Translations under genes and position numbers: made by a program | Shown: in pieces, positions 56,651 to 64,000 of the stretch | Layout of the letters: each line of letters opens with the position of its first letter | Numbering within the stretch: position 1 is the stretch's first letter | Assembly (NCBI RefSeq): GCF_001423905.1 | Contig: NZ_LMPQ01000001.1 | Location: 35,482-99,481, forward strand | Direction of reading: 5' to 3' | Origin: Frigoribacterium sp. Leaf186 | GTDB lineage: Bacteria > Actinomycetota > Actinomycetes > Actinomycetales > Microbacteriaceae | Length of the DNA stretch: 64,000 bases | Notes under the pieces: generated by a model | What the model was told of the DNA's origin: nothing | The model's database searches: none | Seen by the model: only the letters and a program-made list of their open reading frames with translations

Positions 56651-58396
56651 ATGAGCTCAGCCACCGCCACCCGTCCCACCACCGGCGGGACGTCCTCCGG
56701 TCAGAACTTCGGCGCCTCGAAGGTCGGCCGCAAGGGCAACGTCGTCGTCAACTGGATCACGTCGACCGACCACAAGACCATCGGGTACATGTACCTGATC
56801 ACGTCGTTCCTCTTCTTCTGCCTCGGCGGGGTCATGGCGCTCATCATCCGCGCCCAGCTCTTCGCACCGGGCCTCGAGATCGTCGCCACGAAAGAGCAGT
56901 ACAACCAGCTCTTCACGATGCACGGCACGATCATGCTGCTCATGTTCGCGACGCCCCTCTTCTCGGGCTTCGCCAACGTGCTCATGCCGCTCCAGATCGG
57001 TGCCCCCGACGTCGCGTTCCCGCGGCTGAACGGCTTCGCCTTCTGGCTCTACTCGTTCGGCTCGATCATCGCCGTCGCCGGCTTCCTCACCCCGCAGGGT
57101 GCCGCCTCGTTCGGGTGGTTCGCCTACGCACCACTCAGCGACACGACGTTCTCGCCAGGCCTCGGCGGAAACCTCTGGGTGTTCGGCCTCGGCCTGACCG
57201 GCTTCAGCACCATCCTGGGTTCGGTGAACTTCATCACCACCATCGTGTCGATGCGTGCCCCCGGCATGACCATGTGGCGCATGCCGATCTTCACCTGGAA
57301 CACCCTGATCACGTCGATCCTGGTGATCATGGCGTTCCCGGTCCTGGCCGCCGCCCTCTTCGGTCTCGGCTTCGACCGCGTCTTCGACGCCCAGGTCTTC
57401 AATCCGGCCAACGGCGGGGCCATCCTCTGGCAGCACCTCTTCTGGTTCTTCGGCCACCCCGAGGTCTACATCATCGCCCTGCCGTTCTTCGGCATCGTGT
57501 CCGAGGTCTTCCCGGTCTTCAGCCGCAAGCCGATCTTCGGTTACAAGACGCTGGTGTACGCGACCATCTCGATCGCCGCCCTGTCGGTCACCGTGTGGGC
57601 CCACCACATGTACGTCACCGGGTCCGTCCTGCTGCCGTTCTTCTCGCTGATGACGATGCTCATCGCCGTTCCGACGGGTGTGAAGATCTTCAACTGGATC
57701 GGCACGATGTGGCGCGGGTCGGTCACCTTCGAGACGCCCATGCTCTGGGCCATCGGGTTCTTGATCACCTTCACGTTCGGTGGTCTGACCGGTGTCATTC
57801 TCGCGTCGCCTCCGCTCGACTTCCACGTGTCGGACACCTACTTCGTGGTGGCGCACTTCCACTACGTCGTGTTCGGCACCGTCGTGTTCGCCATGTTCTC
57901 CGGCTTCTACTTCTGGTGGCCGAAGTGGACGGGCAAGATGCTCAACGAGCGTCTCGGCAAGATCCACTTCTGGATGCTCTTCGTCGGGTTCCACACGACG
58001 TTCCTCGTGCAGCACTGGCTCGGCGTCATGGGCATGCCCCGTCGTTACGCGACGTACCAGCCCGAGGACCACTTCACGTGGATGAACCAGCTGTCGACCA
58101 TCGGGGCCATGCTGCTCGGTGTCTCGATCCTGCCGTTCCTCTACAACGTGTACATCACCGCTCGCCGGGCTCCCAAGGTCGAGGTGAACGACCCGTGGGG
58201 TTACTCGCGCTCGCTCGAGTGGGCCACCTCGTGCCCGCCGCCGCGGCACAACTTCACGTCGATCCCTCGCATCCGCTCGGAGTCGCCTGCCTTCGACCTG
58301 AACCACCCCGAGGCGGGCCTGCCCGTCGGCATCGGCCCCGTGAAGGACGCGCCTGACGCTCCGACGTACGACGCGTCCAGCGAGAAAGTGAAGTAG
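56651..58396 (+). CDS. ctaD: Cytochrome c oxidase subunit I
   Basis: The 581-residue haem-copper subunit has twelve membrane helices. Conserved sites are [20 protein letters not shown] (low-spin haem His), [10 protein letters not shown] with the His-Glu-x-x-Tyr of the D/K-channel and Cu[10 protein letters not shown] (two CuB His), and [13 protein letters not shown] (haem His). It reduces oxygen to water and pumps protons. It starts 12 nt after ctaC and is followed by ctaF after 5 nt, forming one operon. Confidence 0.97.
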   Translation: MSSATATRPTTGGTSSGQNFGASKVGRKGNVVVNWITSTDHKTIGYMYLITSFLFFCLGGVMALIIRAQLFAPGLEIVATKEQYNQLFTMHGTIMLLMFATPLFSGFANVLMPLQIGAPDVAFPRLNGFAFWLYSFGSIIAVAGFLTPQGAASFGWFAYAPLSDTTFSPGLGGNLWVFGLGLTGFSTILGSVNFITTIVSMRAPGMTMWRMPIFTWNTLITSILVIMAFPVLAAALFGLGFDRVFDAQVFNPANGGAILWQHLFWFFGHPEVYIIALPFFGIVSEVFPVFSRKPIFGYKTLVYATISIAALSVTVWAHHMYVTGSVLLPFFSLMTMLIAVPTGVKIFNWIGTMWRGSVTFETPMLWAIGFLITFTFGGLTGVILASPPLDFHVSDTYFVVAHFHYVVFGTVVFAMFSGFYFWWPKWTGKMLNERLGKIHFWMLFVGFHTTFLVQHWLGVMGMPRRYATYQPEDHFTWMNQLSTIGAMLLGVSILPFLYNVYITARRAPKVEVNDPWGYSRSLEWATSCPPPRHNFTSIPRIRSESPAFDLNHPEAGLPVGIGPVKDAPDAPTYDASSEKVK

Positions 58397-58401
58397 TCCC
58401 G

Positions 58402-58818
58402 ATGAAGACCAACGCGACGCTGTTCTGGATCCTCGCGATCTTCTTCTTCCTCATGTGCGCGGTGTACGTGCTCTGGAGCCTGCTCGACACGGGCAGGGTG
58501 GAATGGGCCGGCACGCTCGGCATCGGCCTCGCCGGCATGCTGGGTGCCTTCCTGGCCTTCTACATGGGTCGTTCGCACGCCACGCAGGGTGGCGAACTCC
58601 CCGAGGACCGCCTGGACGCCAACATCGACGACGGCGACCCCGAGATGGGCTTCTTCAGCCCGTGGTCGTGGTGGCCCATCATCCTCGCCGCCGGGTGCAG
58701 CTTGATCTTCCTGGCGCTGGCCGTCGGCATGTGGATCATCTACATCGGTGCGGCCCTCACGGCTGTGGCACTGGTCGGCTGGGTCTACGAGTACTACCGA
58801 GGCAACTTCGCCCACTGA
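58402..58818 (+). CDS. ctaF: Cytochrome c oxidase subunit IV, actinobacterial type
   Basis: The 138-residue protein has four membrane helices in two pairs (about 7-27, 34-54, 92-110 and 113-131) with a central loop containing GYFSP-like GFFSPWSWWP. This is the actinobacterial subunit IV of the aa3 oxidase (CtaF). It is the last gene of the ctaCDF operon, with a hairpin 25 nt after its stop. Confidence 0.93.
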   Translation: MKTNATLFWILAIFFFLMCAVYVLWSLLDTGRVEWAGTLGIGLAGMLGAFLAFYMGRSHATQGGELPEDRLDANIDDGDPEMGFFSPWSWWPIILAAGCSLIFLALAVGMWIIYIGAALTAVALVGWVYEYYRGNFAH

Positions 58819-58842
58819 GCACGGGCACAGCACCACCTGACC

Positions 58843-58868
58843 GGGCGTCGATCTCCGGATCGGCGCCC
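58843..58868 (+). terminator. Hairpin terminator of the ctaCDF operon
   Basis: GGGCGTCGATC (58843-58853) pairs with GATCGGCGCCC (58858-58868) with one T-G pair and a TCCG loop, followed by TT. Confidence 0.75.
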
Positions 58869-58923
58869 TTCGTCGTCTGCCCGGGCCACCGCCCGCGCGA
58901 CGGGTGGAAGCCGACAGGGTCGA

Positions 58924-58947
58924 GAATCGCCATGATCATGGCGATTC
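58924..58947. promoter_or_regulatory. 24-bp perfect palindrome of unknown role
   Basis: GAATCGCCATGATCATGGCGATTC reads the same on both strands with no central spacer. It lies between the two convergent respiratory operons and overlaps the start of a decayed-looking reading frame. A gapless palindrome of this length is more like a protein-dimer site than a transcription terminator. Confidence 0.6.
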
Positions 58948-59219
58948 CGGGCGGAGAGGTCACCGTCGGCGAGCTGTCGAAAGTGCAGTCGAAGCTCCAT
59001 CGGGCACTCGCAACGTCGTCGATCTGCCGGATCTCGCGTGAGATCGACGCCATGGAACGCGTCGACGGATTCGTCGTGGCCTCGGCGCGAAGTGACTGCT
59101 CATCGCCCGAACGATGGACGGCGGCCACATGGTCGGCACGGCGCCGGCGGCTGTACCGCCTGAACCGACCGGGGAGTCCCCACTGGATGAACCCGCTGAC
59201 CCGTATCCCTCTTCGCTGA
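58932..59219 (+). pseudogene. Possible decayed gene remnant (95-codon frame)
   Basis: The frame starting ATG 58932 encodes LSKVQSKLHRALATSSICRI and then SREIDAMERVDGFVVA, which reads like real protein of a small actinobacterial family. After about residue 52 it becomes Arg/Ser/Trp-rich and non-protein-like. Near 59092 another frame takes over the sensible reading (a stop codon TGA, then LLIARTMDGGHMVG), as if a frameshift and a W-to-stop change broke the gene. The family is not one I can name with certainty. A functional 95-residue protein is the alternative. The rest of the gap, 59220-59660, contains no convincing gene; a hydrophobic stretch at about 59314-59376 may be another relic. Confidence 0.4.
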
Positions 59220-59664
59220 CCGGGCGAGTCCATCCGCGTCCGTCCTCCCGCGCGTGGTCGACGTCGCGTGGTCCCTGTTGGCAGAACCGTCGCGAGGCGA
59301 ATCACGTGCCGTTCAGGTCAGTCTTCTGTTCTTCGCCGGGGGAGCGCTCTGCGGACTCGCGGTGGTTGCCGGTCACTCGTCGGAGCCAAGGACGACGAAG
59401 CCCAGCCAGGGAGCGTGCCCTGGTGAGGCTGACGTGCGGGACGGCTGGGAGCTGCCTTCCCGCACACGCGCGGACCGCAGGCGGACGTCCTGCGTGGTCG
59501 TGAGAGCCTCCGACTGTCGTGCCGGCCCGGCCCTGGTCCAGGCACTCATGTCGTGCCAGAGGAACTCCTGGCTCGTCTCCGGCTGCTTGACGACCGTCGA
59601 CTCCGATGTCGTGCGACGTGCGGTCGGAGGACGTCCCGAGAGGGGACACGGCATCTGACAGCGA

Positions 59665-59697
59665 AAGCCCGGTCGCACGAGGTGTGCGGCCGGGCTT
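59665..59697 (-). terminator. Hairpin terminator of the qcr operon
   Basis: AAGCCCGGTCGCAC (59665-59678) pairs with GTGCGGCCGGGCTT (59684-59697), with one T-G pair and a 5-nt loop, 23 nt after the qcrB stop on the minus strand. Confidence 0.8.
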
Positions 59698-59720
59698 CCG
59701 GGTATCAGAAGGTCTGCGTG

Positions 59721-61382
59721 TCAGTGACCTTCGTCGTGGTGCGATGCTTCGATCTCAGAGCGCTTGACCGGGGCGATGCGATCTTCGAAGAAGAAGGACG
59801 ACGCCGAGGCCCGCGCCCGCTGGAGCGCGGTGATCTTGCCGTTGGCGTTCGGCCGGACCATGAGGGGCTCGTACTCGTTGAAGTCGAGCAAGCGCCAGCG
59901 CTCGTACTCGTCGAGCTGCTCGTGCACCTCGATGTACTCGCCACCGGGGAGGCGGACGATGCGACCTGACTCGTAGCCGTGGAGGGCGATCTCGCGGTCC
60001 TTCTTCTGCAGGGCCAGGCAGACGCGCTTGGTGACCCAGAAGGCGATGAACGGTCCGAGGATCAACGCTGCCTGGCAGGCGTGGATCACGTAGTTCAACG
60101 ACAGGTGGAAGTGCGTTGCCATGATGTCCGAGCTCGCTGCGGCCCAGAGGCTGGCGTAGAACACGATGCCCGCAGCACCGATGGCGGTGCGGGTCGGAGC
60201 GTTGCGGGGACGGTCGAGGATGTGGTGCTCTCGCTTGTCGCCGGTGACCCATGCCTCGAAGAACGGGTACAGCAGGACCACGACGATGAAGAGACCGAGG
60301 ACCGTGATCGGTACCAGGATGTTCATCGAGACGGTGTAGCCGAAGGCGACGAACTCCCAGCCCGGCGGCACGAGGCGCAGGGCGCCGTCGGCGAAGCCGA
60401 TGTACCAGTCGGGCTGCGTACCAGCCGACACGGGGGAGGGGTCGTACGGGCCGTAGTTCCAGATCGGGTTGATCGTGAAGAGCGAGGCGATCAGGACGAT
60501 GACGCCGAAGACGATGAAGAAGAATCCACCGGCCTTCGCGGCGAACACGGGCATGACGGGAACGCCGACCACGTTCTGGTTCGTCTTGCCGGGACCGGCG
60601 AACTGCGTGTGCTTGTTGATGATCAGCAGCAGGAGGTGCACGCCCAGCAGTGCGATGAGCAGCGCCGGAAGCAGCATGATGTGCAGCGAGTAGAAACGAC
60701 CCACCATGTCGGTGCCGGGGAACTCGCCACCGAAGACCAGGTACGAGATCCAGACGCCGATGACCGGGATGCCCTTGATCATGCCGTCGATGATTCGTGC
60801 ACCGTTGCCCGAGAGCAGGTCGTCGGGCAGCGAGTAACCGGTGAAGCCCTCTGCCATGGCGAGGATCCAGAGCGTGAAGCCGACGACCCAGTTGATTTCG
60901 CGAGGCTTGCGGAACGCTCCGGTGAAGTACACGCGGAGCATGTGCAGCATGATCGCGGCCACGAACAGCAGCGCCGCCCAGTGGTGGATCTGGCGGAACA
61001 GCAGACCGCCGCGGATGTCGAACGAGATGTCGAGCGTCGACGCCATGGCGGCCGACATGTTGAGGCCCTTGAGCGGGACGTACGACCCGTTGTAGTTGAC
61101 CTCGGCCATCGACGGCTGGAAGAAGAACGTCAAGAAGGTGCCCGAGAGCAGGATGACGACGAACGAGTAGAGGGCGACCTCGCCCAGCATGAAGGACCAG
61201 TGGTCGGGGAAGATCTTGCGACCGACCTCTTTGACCAGGCCGGACATGCTGGTGCGCTCGTCGATGTAGTTGGCCGTCGCGCCGAGGATCTTGTTGGTCT
61301 TCGTCGGTGCGAACGCCGGTGCCTTGCCGATGTTGTCGGACGTGGCCGGCTCGGCGCCGTGTGTCGGGGTGGTGGTGATCAC
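59721..61382 (-). CDS. qcrB: Cytochrome bc1 complex cytochrome b subunit QcrB
   Basis: The 553-residue subunit carries eight or nine membrane helices and two haems b. RQIHHWAALLFVAAIMLHML has the haem His pair of helix II, and FYSLHIMLLPALLIALLGVH the pair of helix IV. GFTGYSLPDDLLSGNGARII belongs to the quinol site near the actinobacterial PDWY (here QPDWYIGFADGALRL). It oxidises menaquinol in the bcc-aa3 supercomplex. The long hydrophilic C-terminal tail is typical of actinobacteria. The GTG at 61382 overlaps the qcrA stop by 4 nt; the open frame further upstream lies within qcrA and is not used. Confidence 0.96.
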   Translation of the reverse strand: MITTTPTHGAEPATSDNIGKAPAFAPTKTNKILGATANYIDERTSMSGLVKEVGRKIFPDHWSFMLGEVALYSFVVILLSGTFLTFFFQPSMAEVNYNGSYVPLKGLNMSAAMASTLDISFDIRGGLLFRQIHHWAALLFVAAIMLHMLRVYFTGAFRKPREINWVVGFTLWILAMAEGFTGYSLPDDLLSGNGARIIDGMIKGIPVIGVWISYLVFGGEFPGTDMVGRFYSLHIMLLPALLIALLGVHLLLLIINKHTQFAGPGKTNQNVVGVPVMPVFAAKAGGFFFIVFGVIVLIASLFTINPIWNYGPYDPSPVSAGTQPDWYIGFADGALRLVPPGWEFVAFGYTVSMNILVPITVLGLFIVVVLLYPFFEAWVTGDKREHHILDRPRNAPTRTAIGAAGIVFYASLWAAASSDIMATHFHLSLNYVIHACQAALILGPFIAFWVTKRVCLALQKKDREIALHGYESGRIVRLPGGEYIEVHEQLDEYERWRLLDFNEYEPLMVRPNANGKITALQRARASASSFFFEDRIAPVKRSEIEASHHDEGH

Positions 61383-62446
61383 TTTTCGCGCTCCCAGAAG
61401 CTCGGGCCCACAGGTTCGTGGAAGTCGCTCTGCGCGACGAGGTACCCGTCGGCGTCGACGGTGATGGGCAGCTGCGGCAGCGGGCGCTTGGCGGGCCCGA
61501 AGATCACTTCGCAGTTGTTGGTCACGTCGAACGTGGACTGGTGGCAGGGGCAGAGCAGGTGGTGTGTCTGCTGCTCGTAGAGTGCCACGGGGCACCCGAC
61601 GTGCGTGCAGATCTTCGAGTAGGCGACGATTCCGTCGTACTGCCAGTCTTCGCGACCCTCGGCCGGGTGGAGGTCTTCCGGCTTCAGGCGCATGAGGAGG
61701 ACGGCCGCTTTGGCTTTCTCTTCGAGCAGGTGTTCTGATTCGTTGAGGTTCTCGGGGATCACGTGGAAGACGGAACCCAGGGTGACGTCGGACGCACGGA
61801 TGCGGGCGCCGGCAGGGTCGGTGGCGAGGTGCATGCCCTCTTCCCACAGGGTGTGCCGCAGGACCGCGTTGGGGTCTTCGGCCGGAGCCAGGTCGCGGAA
61901 CAGGACCACGGCAGGCAGGGGAGTGGCGACGAGCGCGCCGATGAGGCTGTTGCGGATGAGCGACCGACGTCCGAAGCCGCTCTCGTGGTTGCCCAGGGCG
62001 AAGACCTCGACGGCCTTCTCGCGCGTGGGCTCGGACCCGCGGGTGTCGTGTCGCATCTCGGTGATCTCGCGAGCCGGCATGAGCGTCTTGGACCAGTGCA
62101 CCGCACCGATGCCGACCGAGAGGAGGCCGAGGGCGATGCCCAACCCCAGGAAGAGGTTGTTCAGTCGGACCGAACCCGAGTCGCCCGACGTGATGGGGAA
62201 CGCCACGTAGGCCCCGATGGCGGCGATGCTGCCGACGATGGAGAGGAAGAAGAACAGGCTGACCTGTCGTTCGGCACGCTTCTCGACCTTGGGGTCGATG
62301 TCGGTGACGCGGTCGCGGTGCGGCGGCTCGCCAGGGTTCTGGAACACGTCGGACGTCACGACCGCCGTGCCGGCCGAGACCTGTCGAGGCTCGCGCTTCT
62401 CGACAGCCGAGCCCGCCGTGGGGGCCTCGTCGTCGTGCTCTGCCAT
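61379..62446 (-). CDS. qcrA: Cytochrome bc1 complex Rieske iron-sulfur subunit QcrA
   Basis: The 355-residue subunit has three N-terminal membrane helices (about 63-83, 95-115 and 163-185), the special actinobacterial form of the Rieske protein. The [2Fe-2S] ligands are in KICTHVGCPVALYE and LLCPCHQSTFD. It passes electrons from menaquinol to the di-haem QcrC. The ATG at 62446 has GAAAGG upstream. Middle gene of ctaE-qcrC-qcrA-qcrB; its cluster may be delivered by ErpA encoded 6 kb away. Confidence 0.96.
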   Translation of the reverse strand: MAEHDDEAPTAGSAVEKREPRQVSAGTAVVTSDVFQNPGEPPHRDRVTDIDPKVEKRAERQVSLFFFLSIVGSIAAIGAYVAFPITSGDSGSVRLNNLFLGLGIALGLLSVGIGAVHWSKTLMPAREITEMRHDTRGSEPTREKAVEVFALGNHESGFGRRSLIRNSLIGALVATPLPAVVLFRDLAPAEDPNAVLRHTLWEEGMHLATDPAGARIRASDVTLGSVFHVIPENLNESEHLLEEKAKAAVLLMRLKPEDLHPAEGREDWQYDGIVAYSKICTHVGCPVALYEQQTHHLLCPCHQSTFDVTNNCEVIFGPAKRPLPQLPITVDADGYLVAQSDFHEPVGPSFWEREK

Positions 62447-62483
62447 TGTTTCTGCCTTTCGTGAAGTACGGAGAGAACGCGGG

Positions 62484-63299
62484 TCAGTTCGACCGGGCGG
62501 TCAGCCAGATGGTGATCGCGACGATCGCACCGAGCCCGAAGATCCAGATGAAGAGGCCTTCGGCGACCGGGCCGAGGCTTCCGAGCTCGAATCCACCCGG
62601 GGACGGGGTGTTCTCGACGTACTTGAGGTACGTGATGATGTCGGCCTTGTCTTGCGGCGACAGGTTGAGGTCGTTGAAGACCGGCATGTTCTGCGGGCCG
62701 GTCTGCATGGCCTCGTAGATGTGGTGCGACGTGACGCCGTCGAGCGGCGGGGCGTACTTGCCCTGCGTGAGCGCACCACCGGCTCCGGCCACGTTGTGGC
62801 ACATGGCGCAGTTGATGCGGAAGAGCTCGGCGCCGTTGGTCGTGTCACCGTCGGCCTGCAGCAGGGACTCGTCGGGGATGGCGGGGCCGGGGGCCAGCGA
62901 GGCGACGTAAGCGGCCATGGCGGCGACCTGCTCGTCGGTGAACTGGGTGGGCTTCTGTTCTGCCTGCGGTCCGTTGACGGCCATCGGCATGCGACCGGTG
63001 CCGACCTGGAAGTCGACCGAGGCGGCGCCGACGCCGATCAGGCTGGGACCGCTGTCGGTGCCGGCGGCACTGAGACCGTGACACGTGGCGCAGTTCGAGG
63101 CGAAGAGCTTCTGGCCCTCGTCGATGCTCTGCTGCGAGGTCGCGGTCGCGCTGCTCTCGTCCGCCGAGGCCGTCGACGAGAAGAGGGCGTAGGCGCCACC
63201 GGTGGTGAGCAGGCCGACGAGCAGCAAGGAGGCGGTGGCGACGGGGCCGCGGCGGCCGGCCTTCTTGGTGCGTCGCGAGGACGAGGTTCTGGAGAACAT
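62484..63299 (-). CDS. qcrC: Cytochrome bc1 complex di-haem cytochrome c subunit QcrC
   Basis: The 271-residue subunit has an N-terminal signal-anchor (about 20-43), two cytochrome c domains with CXXCH sites NCATCHG and NCAMCHN, and a C-terminal membrane helix (about 248-267). The two haems hand electrons straight to CuA of CtaC, so no soluble cytochrome c is needed. The start is uncertain: ATG at 63299 is listed, but a TTG at 63317, only 3 nt after the ctaE stop, would add six residues. Neither has a strong ribosome site. Confidence 0.93.
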   Translation of the reverse strand: MFSRTSSSRRTKKAGRRGPVATASLLLVGLLTTGGAYALFSSTASADESSATATSQQSIDEGQKLFASNCATCHGLSAAGTDSGPSLIGVGAASVDFQVGTGRMPMAVNGPQAEQKPTQFTDEQVAAMAAYVASLAPGPAIPDESLLQADGDTTNGAELFRINCAMCHNVAGAGGALTQGKYAPPLDGVTSHHIYEAMQTGPQNMPVFNDLNLSPQDKADIITYLKYVENTPSPGGFELGSLGPVAEGLFIWIFGLGAIVAITIWLTARSN

Positions 63300-63320
63300 G
63301 CTGTGCAGACGATCCAATGC

Positions 63321-63956
63321 CTATTTGAGGAGGTAGATGACGATGAAGAGGCCGATCCAGACCACGTCGACGAAGTGCCAGTAGTACGACACGACGATGG
63401 CCGTGGTGGCCTCTTTGTGCCCGAAGTTCTTGACGGCGTAGGCACGACCGATGGTGAGGAGGAAGGCGATGAGCCCACCGATGACGTGCGCACCGTGGAA
63501 CCCGGTCGTCATGTAGAAGGCCGAACCGTAGGCGCTCGAGCTGAGGGTGACGTGCTCGGAGACGAGGGTCGCGTACTCGAAGACCTGGCCGCAGACGAAC
63601 ACCGCCCCCATGGCGTAGGTGAGGAAGAACCACTCGACCATGCCCCAGCGGCCGACCTGGAACAGTCGCCCGGTCCGGTGCGGCTGCATGCGCTCGGCGG
63701 CGAAGACGCCGAACTGGCACGCCACCGACGAGAGCACGAGGGTGATCGTGTTCGTGAGGGCGAACGGCACGTTGTGCAGCGCCGTCTGGTCGGCCCAGAG
63801 ACCGGGAGACGTCGAGCGCAGGGTGAAGTAGATCGCGAAGAGGCCGGCGAAGAACATGACCTCGCTGCCGAGCCACACGATGGTGCCCACGGCAACCGTG
63901 CTGGGTCGGTTGACGACCGGGCCGCCAGAAGGTCTCGAGAGAGAGGTACTTGTCAC
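63321..63956 (-). CDS. ctaE: Cytochrome c oxidase subunit III
   Basis: The 211-residue subunit has five membrane helices and the conserved [20 protein letters not shown] start region, [20 protein letters not shown], and [15 protein letters not shown] with [15 protein letters not shown] at the end. It stabilises subunit I and the proton path. An ATG at 63965 in the same frame gives three more residues, but GCATAAT overlaps it and lies exactly 7 nt before the GTG at 63956, so a leaderless GTG start is preferred. It leads the ctaE-qcrCAB operon. Confidence 0.94.
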   Translation of the reverse strand: MTSTSLSRPSGGPVVNRPSTVAVGTIVWLGSEVMFFAGLFAIYFTLRSTSPGLWADQTALHNVPFALTNTITLVLSSVACQFGVFAAERMQPHRTGRLFQVGRWGMVEWFFLTYAMGAVFVCGQVFEYATLVSEHVTLSSSAYGSAFYMTTGFHGAHVIGGLIAFLLTIGRAYAVKNFGHKEATTAIVVSYYWHFVDVVWIGLFIVIYLLK

Positions 63957-63963
63957 GAGGTCC

Positions 63964-63969
63964 ATTATG
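63964..63969 (-). promoter_or_regulatory. -10 element CATAAT, leaderless ctaE start
   Basis: CATAAT on the minus strand (one mismatch to TATAAT) ends 7 nt before the GTG at 63956. Confidence 0.6.
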
Positions 63970-64000
63970 CCTGGTAACTCGCCCTGGGTTTGCGTCGCAA

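Noticed and set aside
59302..59649. Minus-strand 115-codon frame in the respiratory gap
   Set aside because: No ribosome site, promoter or protein-like composition; it is out of line with real gene codon use.

Overview
The window is high-GC chromosomal DNA from an actinobacterium, most likely family Microbacteriaceae (order Micrococcales). The evidence is the uniform GC-rich codon use with many GTG starts, an actinobacterial division and cell-wall (dcw) cluster ending in sepF-yggT-divIVA, GarA/FtsR-type regulators, a PASTA Ser/Thr kinase beside an Rv2175c-like protein, the DUF3040 and DUF3043 families, a cytochrome bcc-aa3 chain with a di-haem QcrC, and a MurE whose substrate motif departs from the diaminopimelate form. 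The genus is not resolved. I see no prophage, insertion sequence, CRISPR array or rRNA/tRNA gene; this is core chromosome with a few small anomalies.

Layout. (1) 1-6030: accessory metabolism, with three aldo/keto reductases (one cut by the window edge), a PEBP-family protein, a small membrane protein, a J-domain/NERD-like fusion, a VOC protein and a Nudix/NYN-like fusion. (2) 6031-10551: an HtrA-type protease, garA, two MerR regulators and an orphan ParA-type ATPase. (3) 10640-24863: pyruvate carboxylase, peptide deformylase, long-chain acyl-CoA ligase, ROK glucokinase, PlsC, class II DAHP synthase, PASTA kinase, LysM wall protein, Rv2175c homologue and polyprenyl diphosphate synthase. As I recall it, this order parallels the Rv2187-Rv2173 stretch of Mycobacterium tuberculosis. 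(4) 24974-45830: DUF3040, then mraZ-rsmH-ftsL-ftsI-murE-murF-mraY-murD-ftsW-murG-murC-ftsQ-ftsZ-yggS-sepF-yggT-divIVA-lspA-rluD, nearly all stop/start overlapped. (5) 45875-55541: dnaE, flavin reductase, hisD, nrdR-pyrD, DUF3043, an M20 dipeptidase and erpA. (6) 55742-63956: ctaC-ctaD-ctaF on the plus strand facing ctaE-qcrC-qcrA-qcrB on the minus strand. The roughly 900 bp between them holds two terminators, a 24-bp perfect palindrome and what looks like a decayed gene.

How the parts work together. The dcw block makes lipid II precursors (MurC/D/E/F, MraY, MurG), polymerises and cross-links wall at the septum (FtsW, FtsI, FtsQ, FtsL, FtsZ, SepF) and directs polar growth (DivIVA). Its lead gene mraZ has a promoter overlaid by three 10-bp-phased GTGG(A/T)G boxes, which fits autoregulation. 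The PASTA kinase, LysM protein, GarA and the Rv2175c homologue are likely parts of wall-linked Ser/Thr phosphosignalling. ErpA-dependent Fe-S insertion is relevant to the Rieske protein of the bcc-aa3 supercomplex encoded next to it.

The most useful general observation is that many genes here have a TANNNT-like -10 element 6-9 nt before the start codon and no Shine-Dalgarno sequence, as expected for leaderless mRNAs. This settles several start codons (for example ctaE) and points to an internal promoter in front of murG. Other points of interest are the DHHPR motif in MurE, the missing pgeF after ftsZ, the intergenic palindrome and gene remnant at 58.9-59.2 kb, and a recurring GGAGGCGCGG motif.
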